Below, piece after piece: positions 1 through 5,932 of a stretch of DNA of 14,448 bases (positions are counted from its first letter, which is position 1; the number at the start of each line of letters is the position of its first letter). The position numbers and the translations under genes are program-made. The DNA is taken from contig PXSE01000049.1 of NCBI GenBank assembly GCA_003022905.1, forward strand, positions 1 to 14,448, read 5' to 3'. Below the pieces are notes generated by a model. That model had not been told where the DNA came from. It did no database searches and saw only the letters and a program-made list of their open reading frames with translations. Source of the stretch: Halobacteriales archaeon QS_9_68_42 (lineage in GTDB: Archaea; Halobacteriota; Halobacteria; Halobacteriales; Haloarculaceae).

Positions 1-561
1 CTCCTCGGCGGCCGTCCGGAGGTAGCCCATCACCTGCTGTGCGCTTCCCGGGTCGAGGCTGGCGACGGGTTCGTCGGCCAACAGCACCGCCGGCTGCTGA
101 ACGAGCGCCCGCGCGATGCCGACCCGCTGCTGCTGGCCGCCGCTCATCCGGCGGGCCTTCTGCTGGGCCTCGTCGAGCAGGCCGACGGTCTCCAGCGCCT
201 CCAGCGCACGGAGTTTCTCCTTGCGGTCGTGGAACTGAAAGAGGCTCCGCAGGAACGAGGTCCGGCCCAGCGACCCCGACAGCGCGTTCGAGTATGCCGA
301 CAACTGTCCGATGATGTTGTGCTGCTGGAATATCATCGCCATGTCACGGCGGGGACCGGTAACCTCCTCGTCGCCGGCGAGGATTTCGCCCCCGGTGGGG
401 TCGGTGAGCCCGTTGAGACACCGCAGTAACGTCGACTTCCCGGAGCCGGAGACGCCGAGTACGATGACGAACTCGCCTTCGGGTATCTCGAAGGATACGT
501 CGTCGAGTGCGACGACGCCGCCGAACGTCTTGGTGAGGCCGTCGACCGTGATGTCAGTCAT
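1..561 (-). CDS. phnC: PhnC: phosphate/phosphonate ABC transporter ATP-binding protein (C-terminus off the left edge)
   Basis: This is the ATPase subunit of a binding-protein-dependent importer for phosphonate or phosphate, acting on the cytoplasmic face of the membrane. The first 187 residues are visible. They show Walker A GVSGSGKST (36-44), a Q-loop FQQHN (78-82), the ABC signature MSGGQQQRVGIARAL (139-153) and Walker B AVLLADEP followed by a SLDP D-loop (158-171). The spacing and the long segment between Q-loop and signature (SLGRTSFLRSLF) are typical of PhnC. About 50-70 residues are expected beyond the edge. The ATG at 561-559 lies 15 bases after the phnD stop, so the two are almost certainly co-transcribed. 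The permease gene phnE would be expected further left. Transport class is well supported; whether the substrate is phosphonate, phosphite or phosphate cannot be told from sequence. Confidence 0.95.
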   Translation of the reverse strand, partial: MTDITVDGLTKTFGGVVALDDVSFEIPEGEFVIVLGVSGSGKSTLLRCLNGLTDPTGGEILAGDEEVTGPRRDMAMIFQQHNIIGQLSAYSNALSGSLGRTSFLRSLFQFHDRKEKLRALEALETVGLLDEAQQKARRMSGGQQQRVGIARALVQQPAVLLADEPVASLDPGSAQQVMGYLRTAAEE

Positions 562-576
562 CTGGATGTATCGGGG

Positions 577-1623
577 TTACAGGTCTTCGAAGTTGAGGTC
601 GAGTTCCTCGAGTACCTCCGCGATGGGCTCGTAGTCGTCCTCGGTTCCCGGCTCGACGCCGGTGAACCACAGTTCCTCGCCCTCGTAACCCTCCTCGTGG
701 GAGAGGTCCTCCTCGTTCGCGTTGAGGACGGCCTCCTCGACGTCCTCCCGGACCGGGTCGTCCCAGTTCGAACGGGACATCAGCGGCGCCCGCGGGAGCG
801 GGTCCGACACCGCGAGCAGTTCGAGTTCGGCCTCGTCGGTGGCCGACCCGGCACTCTCGTACTCCGAGGAAATTTCGACGAACGCCTCGGACATCTCGTC
901 GAACTGCTCCTGTGGGACGTGCGCCGCCGTCGAGAAGGCTCCGGTCGAGGCCGCACTGACGGAGGTCCTGTTGAGCAGTGCCTTCCGGGCTTGCGTGTGG
1001 TCGGAGTACTGGGCCTCGAAGTCGGCGGCGTTGCCGTCGGGCGCGTCCCCGACGTCGAGGCCGGCGTCCTTCAGGATGGTCAGCGGAACGAGCGTTCCGG
1101 ACACCGATAGCCGGGCGGCCATCGCCATCGTCTCGCCCTCGATGTCCTCGAGCGAATCGACCCCGTCGTCGCCCGGGGTCGTCGTGATGAGCGAGAAGTA
1201 CTGTGCGGCGCCGAACGCGACCCGGATACCGATAACGTCCGCGACGTCGCTGGCGGCCACCGCGGCCGACGGCGAGGTGTCGGCGACCTCGGCGGACCCG
1301 CGGTCGATCTCCTGGATCGTCGCAACGTAGCTGTTGGTCTTCACCGGGTCGATGGTGACGTCGGCCTCCGCCTCGATGTGGTCGAACATCGGCTGGTACT
1401 GCGCCTCGATGTCGACGTCGGACTCGGCCGGATTGAGAACGAACCGAACCTCGGTCGGCGAGTCGGTATCCCCCCGGGTTGACGTCGCCGTTCCGTTACC
1501 GTTACCGTTCCCCTCGCCGCTCCCGTTCCCGTTCCCACCGACGCAACCCGCGAGCCCGAAGATGCCCGCAGCGCCCGTCGATTTGATTACTGTCCGTCGG
1601 TTCACGGAGGACCTCTTGGACAT
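577..1623 (-). CDS. phnD: PhnD-like phosphate/phosphonate-binding lipoprotein, Tat-exported
   Basis: This is the extracellular substrate-binding protein that feeds the PhnC-energised importer. The mature part (from about residue 57, TEVRFVLNPAESD) follows the PhnD family, with the SLEDIEGETMAMA segment and the NRTSVSAASTGAF region near the ligand pocket. The N-terminus has the twin arginine at residues 9-10 (NRRTVIKSTG), a short hydrophobic stretch and a lipobox LAGC with Cys27, so it is probably folded, exported by Tat and lipid-anchored. A Gly/Asn-rich linker (GNGNGSGEGNGNGNGT) follows the cysteine. I chose the ATG at 1623, giving 348 residues, because the signal peptide then begins close to the arginines and a TATA-like TTTATC sits 26 bases upstream. 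An in-frame ATG at 1713 would put that box inside the gene. First gene of the operon with phnC. Substrate not determined. Confidence 0.93.
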   Translation of the reverse strand: MSKRSSVNRRTVIKSTGAAGIFGLAGCVGGNGNGSGEGNGNGNGTATSTRGDTDSPTEVRFVLNPAESDVDIEAQYQPMFDHIEAEADVTIDPVKTNSYVATIQEIDRGSAEVADTSPSAAVAASDVADVIGIRVAFGAAQYFSLITTTPGDDGVDSLEDIEGETMAMAARLSVSGTLVPLTILKDAGLDVGDAPDGNAADFEAQYSDHTQARKALLNRTSVSAASTGAFSTAAHVPQEQFDEMSEAFVEISSEYESAGSATDEAELELLAVSDPLPRAPLMSRSNWDDPVREDVEEAVLNANEEDLSHEEGYEGEELWFTGVEPGTEDDYEPIAEVLEELDLNFEDL

Positions 1624-1646
1624 ACTCTTGCCTGAACTGACCACCT

Positions 1647-1652
1647 GATAAA
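1647..1652 (-). promoter_or_regulatory. TATA-like box for phnD
   Basis: On the minus strand this reads TTTATC within GTTTATCAGG. Its centre is about 26 bases upstream of the ATG at 1623, which predicts a leaderless or near-leaderless phnD-phnC transcript. Assigned by spacing only. Confidence 0.6.
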
Positions 1653-1713
1653 CGTTTCTGAAGTGGAACGCTACGTCTCCCCCTTCCGATGTTTGTCTAC
1701 GTTTCGCACACAA

Positions 1714-1926
1714 TCAGCCGGGCCGTTCCCCACTCATGTTGTCGGTCATAGGTACGTGAACCGATGGTGGCGCGGGTGGACTCCGCGTGGTCTCACACTG
1801 ACTACTGTACGTCATTTCAGTGTCGGCCGCACGGCGGCATGCGGTCGTATCGGTACACAGGTGCAGTAACCAGTATCCAGGCGGACGAACAGTGAATCGA
1901 TGCTTCGACCGCCGTGCCCGACAGTA
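1714..1926. other. Intergenic region between phnD and the uracil-DNA glycosylase gene; no gene seen
   Basis: No open frame here has haloarchaeal protein character. The visible structures are one inverted repeat, ACACTGA (1795-1801) with TCAGTGT (1817-1823) and a 15-base loop, and an imperfect GC-rich inverted repeat around 1823-1849. The first could be a terminator or processing site for the leftward transcript that ends at 1927, but neither is followed by a clear T-tract on that strand. I see nothing else in it. Confidence 0.5.
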
Positions 1927-2517
1927 TCAGAACTCCCCCAGTCGCGACTGCCCGTCGCCGCCGTCGCCCCCCTTGAGGAAGCGGACGGCCTCGTCGAGCG
2001 CCTCCCCGAGCGTCTCGCGCTGTGAGGGGTCGTACAGCGTCGCAGCCGGATGCACACAGACCAGTACCCGCCGGGGCTGGCCGGCGATACGGGCGTCGTG
2101 TAGCGTCCCCGCCTCCTTCGTCACCGCGACCGACTGCTCCAGCAGGTGCTCTGCGGGCACCTTTCCCAGTGCGACGACGACCTCGGGGTCGACGACGTCG
2201 ATTTCGGCCTCGAGGTACTCCCGGCAGTTCGACAGTTCCTCGCTCGAGGGGTCGCGGTTGTCCGGCGGTCGACACCGCACGCAGTTGGTGATGCGGACGT
2301 CCTGCCGCGAGAGCCCGCGGTCCCGCAGGGCGTCGTCGAGGACGTCCCCCGACCGGCCGACGAACGGTTCGCCCTCGCCGTCCTCGCGTTCGCCGGGCGC
2401 CTCACCGACGAAACAGAGGTCGGCGTCCGCCGGACCGACGCCGTTGACGATTCGACTGCGGGACTCACAGAGCGCCGGACAGCGCGTACACGTCCGGACC
2501 TCGATGTCGTCGCTCAT
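1927..2517 (-). CDS. Uracil-DNA glycosylase, family 4 (4Fe-4S)
   Basis: This base-excision-repair enzyme removes uracil from DNA after cytosine deamination. It is 196 residues, normal for family 4. Cluster ligands follow the family pattern: CTRC gives Cys10 and Cys13, and Cys82 (VRCRPP) and Cys98 (SNCRE) are 16 apart. The active-site motif is GEAPGERED (38-46), followed by GEPFVGRSG (49-57). The DNA-binding loop motif is HPAA (156-159). The ATG at 2517 leaves only seven residues before the first cysteine region, matching family members. It lies 24 bases after the DUF99 gene and is probably the last gene of the unit that begins at 3272. The C-terminal GGDGGDGQSRLGEF tail is a probable disordered extension. 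Family assignment is firm; I leave the symbol empty because names vary (udg, ung4). Confidence 0.95.
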   Translation of the reverse strand: MSDDIEVRTCTRCPALCESRSRIVNGVGPADADLCFVGEAPGEREDGEGEPFVGRSGDVLDDALRDRGLSRQDVRITNCVRCRPPDNRDPSSEELSNCREYLEAEIDVVDPEVVVALGKVPAEHLLEQSVAVTKEAGTLHDARIAGQPRRVLVCVHPAATLYDPSQRETLGEALDEAVRFLKGGDGGDGQSRLGEF

Positions 2518-2541
2518 GGCGGGTGGTGGGGCCGCGTCGAG

Positions 2542-3102
2542 TTAATCCCGCCGGAAGGTGTCGGCCCGGCGAGCGGCCCGCTTTGCGACCCGGAGCGGTT
2601 CCGGCCGTCGCCCGTGGGTGAACGCCCGGAGGACGCGATCGGCCGTCCCGTCGTCGACGCCGACGCTCCGGACGAACAGCTCCTCGCCGTCAGCGACGAG
2701 TCGGCGGCGGTCGGGAAGCGCCTCGTAGGCCTCGATGCGGCGGTCCCGCTCCGGGGAATCGAATGCCTCCGCGATAGCGTTGGTGAGGCCCTCGCTGGCC
2801 TCGAAGGAGACCGAGAGGACCGGCCGGTCGGTGGCCGCGGCAACCGCTTCGAGGTCGACAAGGTTGTACCACGCGAGCGCGACGCCGGCGACGAACACGT
2901 ATTGGACGTCGGGCCGGTCGAGGCGGCGCCAGCAGTCAACGATGGTGTCGGTGGCATCGCCGCCGCCGACGGTACACGTCCCGAAGACGAAGTCGTCGAC
3001 CGTCCGGTCGGCCCGGACGACCGCGCCGGCCAGCGTGCTCGTCGCGCCATCGGTGCCGCGGTAGGACTCCGCGACCCCGAGGGCGCGACTGCCGGGCTTC
3101 AC
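2542..3102 (-). CDS. DUF99 (UPF0215) family protein
   Basis: This is a 186-residue archaeal DUF99 protein. The recognisable N-terminal signature is KPGSRALGVAES (2-13), followed by LAGAVVRADRTVDDF and, in the centre, RPDVQYVFVAGVALAWYNLVDL, then RPVLSVSFEASEGL. The family is related to the RNase H-like fold of endonuclease V, but no reaction is established, so no activity is claimed. It starts with GTG at 3102-3100, and this codon overlaps the TGA (3101-3099) of the small upstream gene as GTGA, which implies translational coupling. It is followed after 24 bases by a uracil-DNA glycosylase, so a role near DNA or nucleotide repair is a reasonable but unproven inference from context. Confidence 0.88.
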   Translation of the reverse strand: MKPGSRALGVAESYRGTDGATSTLAGAVVRADRTVDDFVFGTCTVGGGDATDTIVDCWRRLDRPDVQYVFVAGVALAWYNLVDLEAVAAATDRPVLSVSFEASEGLTNAIAEAFDSPERDRRIEAYEALPDRRRLVADGEELFVRSVGVDDGTADRVLRAFTHGRRPEPLRVAKRAARRADTFRRD

Positions 3103-3272
3103 CGACCCTGGATTTCCTCGAAGGTCTCGAGCAGGTCCTCACTCGAGGCGTCGTCGTACTCGAACTCCACTTCACCGTCGTGGGCCGTCAGCGTCGATCC
3201 CTCGCTCTCCTCGATGTCGGTGTCGAACTCCTGGTTTTCCTGTTCGGACTCGTCGTAGCTCCCGAATCCCAT
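3099..3272 (-). CDS. Small acidic haloarchaeal protein, DUF5786-like (57 aa)
   Basis: This short gene is easy to miss. It encodes 57 residues beginning MGFGSYDESEQENQ and ending LLETFEEIQGR. The MGFGSYDESEQ start matches, from memory, a small haloarchaeal family listed as DUF5786; the function is unknown. The protein is very acidic with no cysteines, no membrane segment and no signal peptide. The ATG at 3272 is preceded by a TATA-like TTTAAA (3301-3306), centred 31 bases away. Its TGA overlaps the GTG of the DUF99 gene by a shared GTGA, so it is the first gene of a DUF5786-DUF99-UDG transcription unit. The overlap and the codon use argue for a real gene. Confidence 0.82.
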   Translation of the reverse strand: MGFGSYDESEQENQEFDTDIEESEGSTLTAHDGEVEFEYDDASSEDLLETFEEIQGR

Positions 3273-3300
3273 GTCCGGACCTAACTATTACGTACATGGT

Positions 3301-3306
3301 TTTAAA
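3301..3306 (-). promoter_or_regulatory. TATA-like box upstream of the 57-aa gene
   Basis: TTTAAA lies in an A/T-rich patch (3298-3307) centred 31 bases before the ATG at 3272. The hexamer is palindromic, so it could in principle also serve rightward transcription toward the hairpin cluster; the sequence alone cannot decide. Confidence 0.5.
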
Positions 3307-3402
3307 TGCTGGGGAGGACAGTGGCGTTCGGATAAGTACTGACCGACGAGTCAGTTTCTGCCGGCCGGTCAACTGACTCCTGGCGGACTGAAAGGACGAG
3401 GC

Positions 3403-3710
3403 ACTGCGTAGCGGTTTCGCCGTGGTTCGAGAGAGCGACGCTCTCTCGTCATCTGCTCACGGGCGGCGGAGCCGCCCGTTCGCATGGTCCGACTCCGCGC
3501 GGCAGTGCCGCGCGATGACATCATGGGGAGCATTGCGACCGAGGAGCGTGGTTCGAACGACGCGACGCGTCTTTCATTGGTGCGAGAAAGCGAAGATTTT
3601 CCCGCGTGCAGTCAGAACGCATTGCATTCTGTCGACATTGCCGGACTGCGTCCGGCAACCGGCCGGAATCCGCAGGATTCTGGCAACATCACGAGAGAGC
3701 ATCGCTCTCT
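3403..3710. repeat. Cluster of at least nine short-loop hairpins
   Basis: Inverted repeats with arms of 5-10 bp and mostly 1-3-base centres follow one another. They are: 3403-3415 (5 bp, one G.T, loop GTA); 3428-3448 (10 bp, centre A); 3459-3479 (9 bp, loop GGA); 3496-3514 (9 bp, centre G); 3559-3571 (6 bp, centre A); 3582-3605 (8 bp, one mismatch, 8-base loop); 3613-3631 (9 bp, one mismatch, centre T); 3638-3658 (9 bp, loop TGC); 3662-3684 (10 bp, one G.T, loop GCA); 3694-3710 (7 bp, loop ATC). The arms differ in sequence, so this is not a CRISPR array or a simple tandem repeat. The first perfect hairpin and the last share GAGAGAGC/GCTCTCT, so they may mark the ends of one element. The region is visibly richer in A and T than its flanks. 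It could be a structured noncoding RNA, a decayed mobile element, or a protein-binding or recombination array. Confidence 0.85.
3421..3638 (+). repeat. Two diverged tandem copies of a three-hairpin module
   Basis: The sequence CGTGGTTCGA occurs exactly at 3421-3430 and again at 3547-3556, 126 bases later. After each copy the same order follows: a hairpin centred on GCGACGC (offset 17 and 18), TCAT (offset 28 and 27), a second hairpin (offset 48 and 46), a third hairpin (offset 84 and 75) and GACAT exactly 12 bases past the third hairpin's centre in both. The hairpin arms themselves are mostly unrelated between copies. A later match, ACATCATGGGGAGCATTGC (3518-3536) against a one-base-longer version at 3686-3705, suggests the second copy gained two extra hairpins (3638-3684). 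The alignment was made by eye. Confidence 0.55.
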
Positions 3711-3986
3711 AACGACAGCGAGTCCCGGGCAGCAGGGCGACGGCGTCACCTCGAGCCGTGCGAGCGGACGGCGAGGCAGTGAACCCGCTTCGAACGGGAC
3801 GGATCCGCCGCCCCGCGGCCCGCGAGCAGACGTCGAGCATGCCGAGGACGTTCTGGATTCCTCAATTCATATCCGAATACCGCTGGGAGGGCCCTCCGAC
3901 GCCGGGCCGCCCGGAGCCGTCACGGTCGGAGGAGCGAGCTCACTCGAGGCCGCCACGGTGAATAGGGCGGCGCCCAACCCTCCCGT

Positions 3987-4598
3987 ATGAACGTCACCAA
4001 CGTGACGGCCGACGCGGAGTCGTTCACCTGCAACGCCTACCTCGCGGAGGGCGACCGCACGGTGCTGGTCGACGCCGGCGCGATGGACGGCGTCGTCGAC
4101 GTTATCGGCAAGCAAGTCGACGGCCTCGACGCCGTCGTGCTCACCCACCAGCACGGTGACCACGTCGCACGGGTGGACGCGGTGCTGGACGCCTTCGACG
4201 TGCCGCTGTACGCCCACGGCGACCACCCGCGCCGGACGAACGAACTGGAGGACGGCGACCAGGTGTTCATCGGGAGCGAGGCTTTCGATGTCGTCCACAC
4301 GCCCGGTCACGCCGACGACCACATTTCGTTTGTCTCCGAGTCGACGCTGTTCAGCGGGGACGTCGTCGTCCACGACGATGGAGCCTTCAACTACGGGAGC
4401 TTCGGCCGGACGGACATGGCGGGCCAGTCACGCGAACGGCTCATCGAGAGCATCGAGACGCTGCTGGAGCGGATGCCAGAGGGGGTCGAACACCTGTACG
4501 CGGGCCATGGCGACACGTTCCACGGGGACGTCCGCGACGTCGTGGAGACGGCGCTGGAGCGGGCAGAGACGCGCGAGCCGAAGTACCCCGAGGAGTAG
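3987..4598 (+). CDS. Metallo-beta-lactamase-fold hydrolase (203 aa, glyoxalase II-like)
   Basis: This is a small cytoplasmic metal-dependent hydrolase. It has the signature THQHGDH with His54, His56, Asp58 and His59, then HTPGH with His108, the bridging aspartate in FSGDVV (Asp125) and AGHGD with His174. The order and spacing fit the glyoxalase II/RNase Z-like superfamily, and the short length without a C-terminal lid resembles the stand-alone hydrolases often listed as hydroxyacylglutathione hydrolase-like. Haloarchaea lack glutathione, so a different thioester or ester substrate is likely. The substrate is unknown. The ATG at 3987 is supported by immediate homology-like sequence (NVTNVTADAESFTCNAYL). 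No partner gene: it converges on the L40e gene with a 34-base gap and follows the hairpin cluster on its left. Confidence 0.88.
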   Translation: MNVTNVTADAESFTCNAYLAEGDRTVLVDAGAMDGVVDVIGKQVDGLDAVVLTHQHGDHVARVDAVLDAFDVPLYAHGDHPRRTNELEDGDQVFIGSEAFDVVHTPGHADDHISFVSESTLFSGDVVVHDDGAFNYGSFGRTDMAGQSRERLIESIETLLERMPEGVEHLYAGHGDTFHGDVRDVVETALERAETREPKYPEE

Positions 4599-4632
4599 CG
4601 CGGCCGCCGGCGAGCGGCAGAGAAGCGCCTTG

Positions 4633-4782
4633 TCAGGCCGCGCGGCGCTCTTTGGCCTTCGGCCGAAGGTTTTTGTACCCGCACTTCCGACAGCTGTCGG
4701 CGCGTTTCGGGTTCCGTGCGTTACAGCGCATGCAGATCATCTTCTCGAGGATGCGCTCCTCTGCCTCTTCGAACTTGGCCAT
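4633..4782 (-). CDS. rpl40e: 50S ribosomal protein L40e
   Basis: This 49-residue protein of the large ribosomal subunit is shorter than most gene-finding cut-offs. It reads [17 protein letters not shown] and continues with a C4 zinc ribbon: Cys17, Cys20 (CMRC), Cys31 and Cys34 (CRKC), then [13 protein letters not shown]. This is the archaeal L40e pattern, equivalent to the C-terminal part of eukaryotic ubiquitin-L40 fusions but without ubiquitin. The ATG at 4782 follows a TATA-like TTTATC (4807-4812) centred 27 bases upstream, implying a leaderless message. It diverges from the enolase-like gene with 74 bases between start codons and converges on the metallo-beta-lactamase gene. The assignment is firm. 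Confidence 0.95.
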   Translation of the reverse strand: MAKFEEAEERILEKMICMRCNARNPKRADSCRKCGYKNLRPKAKERRAA

Positions 4783-4806
4783 ACGTGTCGGAATGCCGTG
4801 GCGCCG

Positions 4807-4812
4807 GATAAA
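4807..4812 (-). promoter_or_regulatory. TATA-like box for L40e
   Basis: On the minus strand TTTATC is centred 27 bases before the ATG at 4782. It is only 15 bases from the start of the oppositely oriented box at 4827-4832, so the two promoters share one short region. Confidence 0.65.
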
Positions 4813-4826
4813 GCTGACCGTTCGTG

Positions 4827-4832
4827 TTTATG
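4827..4832 (+). promoter_or_regulatory. TATA-like box for the enolase-superfamily gene
   Basis: TTTATG in GTGTTTATGCC is centred 27 bases before the ATG at 4857. This spacing is why I start the gene at 4857 and not at the in-frame alternative at 4824, which would overlap the box. Confidence 0.65.
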
Positions 4833-4856
4833 CCGCTCGCGCCCCACACCCGGACG

Positions 4857-5897
4857 ATGTACAATCGACTCGCCGAACTGTCGCTGGCCGTCGACGAGTA
4901 CGCCCTGTCGGCCGCGTCGCTGGACACCTCGAGCGGGTTCACGCGCGTCTCGACGACTGTCGAGCTCTCGGGCGACGGCGAGACTGGCCGCGGGGAGGAC
5001 GTGGGGTACGGCGCCGACGACCAGCGGCGCTTCCAGGACCGGTACGGCGACGGCGGCCTCGACCTTGCCGGCAGGTACACCCTCGATGGCTTCTCGGAGC
5101 ACCTCGAGACCCTGGACCTGTTCCCGGAGCCACCCGAGAACGAGGCGGACCGCCACTACCGGCGGTGGGCCCTCGAGAGCGCGGCGTTGGACCTGGCGCT
5201 CCGGCAGGCCGACACCGACCTCGGGAGCGCCCTCGGCCTGACGTACGACCCCGTCCGGTTCGTGGTCAGCACCCGCCTAGAGTCACCGGACCGTCTCGAC
5301 GAAATCCGCGCGGGCCACCCCGGCGCCGAGTTCAAGCTCGACCCCACAGAGAAGTGGGACCAGCCGTTCGTCGAGGCCGTCGCCAAGCGCGGCGGCGTCC
5401 GAGTGCTGGACCTCAAGGGACACTACGAGGGCACTGACGTCGACGGCTCCGCCGACCCGGCGCTGTACCGTCGCCTCTTCGAGGCGTTCCCGAATACCGT
5501 CGTCGAGGACCCGGCAGTGACCGAGGCGACGCGCCCGCTCGTCGAAGACGTTGCCGGGCGCGTCTCCTGGGACGCCCCGATAACGGGCGTCGACAGCGTC
5601 GAGGCGTTGCCCTTCGAGCCGGACTGGCTCAACATCAAGCCCTCGCGGTTCGGGACGGTGCGGTCGCTGCTGGAGACCATCGAGTACTGCCGAGAGCGGG
5701 ACGTCCGCCTCTACGGCGGCGGCCAGTTCGAGCTCGGCGTCGGCCGCGATCAGATCCAGGCGCTGGCGTCGCTGTTCTACCCCGAGGCGCCGAACGACGT
5801 CGCGCCGGGCGCCTACAACGCCGCCTCGCTCGCCGACGGCCCGCCGACGAGCCCGCTAGAACCGCCAGCCGACCCGTCGGGTTATCGTTGGGGATGA
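4857..5897 (+). CDS. Enolase-superfamily protein (o-succinylbenzoate synthase/MLE-like barrel)
   Basis: This is a 346-residue protein with the capping domain and TIM barrel of the enolase superfamily. Candidate barrel residues fall in order: FKLD (Lys160), VLDLKG (Asp185), VVEDPAV (Glu217), SWDAPI (Asp239) and NIKPSRFG (Lys261), followed by YGGGQFELGVGR (286-297). The Asp/Glu/Asp set would bind magnesium and Lys160 and Lys261 would be the acid/base pair, as in the muconate lactonizing enzyme/OSBS subgroup. The second lysine of the usual KxK is Asp162 here, so the reaction may differ from o-succinylbenzoate synthase or be lost. No menaquinone genes are nearby. The acidic GDGETGRGEDVGYGADDQ segment (39-56) matches the mobile substrate loop region. 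It ends 35 bases before the oppositely oriented tsr3. Superfamily is secure; reaction is not. Confidence 0.85.
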   Translation: MYNRLAELSLAVDEYALSAASLDTSSGFTRVSTTVELSGDGETGRGEDVGYGADDQRRFQDRYGDGGLDLAGRYTLDGFSEHLETLDLFPEPPENEADRHYRRWALESAALDLALRQADTDLGSALGLTYDPVRFVVSTRLESPDRLDEIRAGHPGAEFKLDPTEKWDQPFVEAVAKRGGVRVLDLKGHYEGTDVDGSADPALYRRLFEAFPNTVVEDPAVTEATRPLVEDVAGRVSWDAPITGVDSVEALPFEPDWLNIKPSRFGTVRSLLETIEYCRERDVRLYGGGQFELGVGRDQIQALASLFYPEAPNDVAPGAYNAASLADGPPTSPLEPPADPSGYRWG

Positions 5898-5898
5898 C

Positions 5899-5918
5899 CA
5901 CAACGCTCTGTCGTTGTG
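5899..5918. terminator. Possible bidirectional terminator hairpin between convergent genes
   Basis: CACAACG (5899-5905) pairs with CGTTGTG (5912-5918) across a six-base loop in the 35-base gap between the stops of the enolase-like gene and tsr3. ACAACGCTC also recurs at 5926-5934. No long T-tract follows on either strand, so termination is only inferred from position. Confidence 0.4.
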
Positions 5919-5932
5919 ATTTGAGACAACGC

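Larger units (their letters stand above)
3307..3986. other. 680-base gene-free region containing a hairpin cluster
   Basis: No reading frame here looks like a haloarchaeal protein: the candidates are arginine/serine-rich or of irregular composition and are broken by palindromes. From 3338 to 3355 there is a 6-bp inverted repeat (ACTGAC/GTCAGT). From about 3403 to 3710 there is the hairpin cluster described separately. From 3711 to 3986 the DNA returns to high GC, with a perfect 12-base palindrome GGAGGGCCCTCC at 3886-3897 and an A/T-rich patch around 3860-3880 (TTCATATCC). The only promoter-like signal just before the gene at 3987 is a weak GAATAG about 25 bases upstream. Confidence 0.7.

Noticed and set aside
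1624..1713. N-terminal extension of phnD from the ATG at 1713
   Set aside because: It would put 30 non-signal residues before the Tat motif and place the TATA-like box inside the gene.
2146..3258. Plus-strand open frame (370 codons) across UDG, DUF99 and the small gene
   Set aside because: Antisense to three supported genes, no recognisable protein sequence.
3547..3560. tRNA T-arm-like GGTTCGAAC
   Set aside because: No acceptor stem, D-arm or anticodon arm can be built around it.
3403..3710. CRISPR array
   Set aside because: No identical repeat units and no regular spacers; no cas genes nearby. The repeated unit is structural, not sequence-based.
3484..3990. Open frame of 168 codons running through the hairpin cluster to the metallo-beta-lactamase start
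   Set aside because: Its residues come from palindromic arms and it lacks the acidic composition of neighbouring proteins; no promoter at its start.
4824..4856. Earlier ATG for the enolase-superfamily gene
   Set aside because: It precedes the TATA-like box by three bases, so transcription would begin after it.
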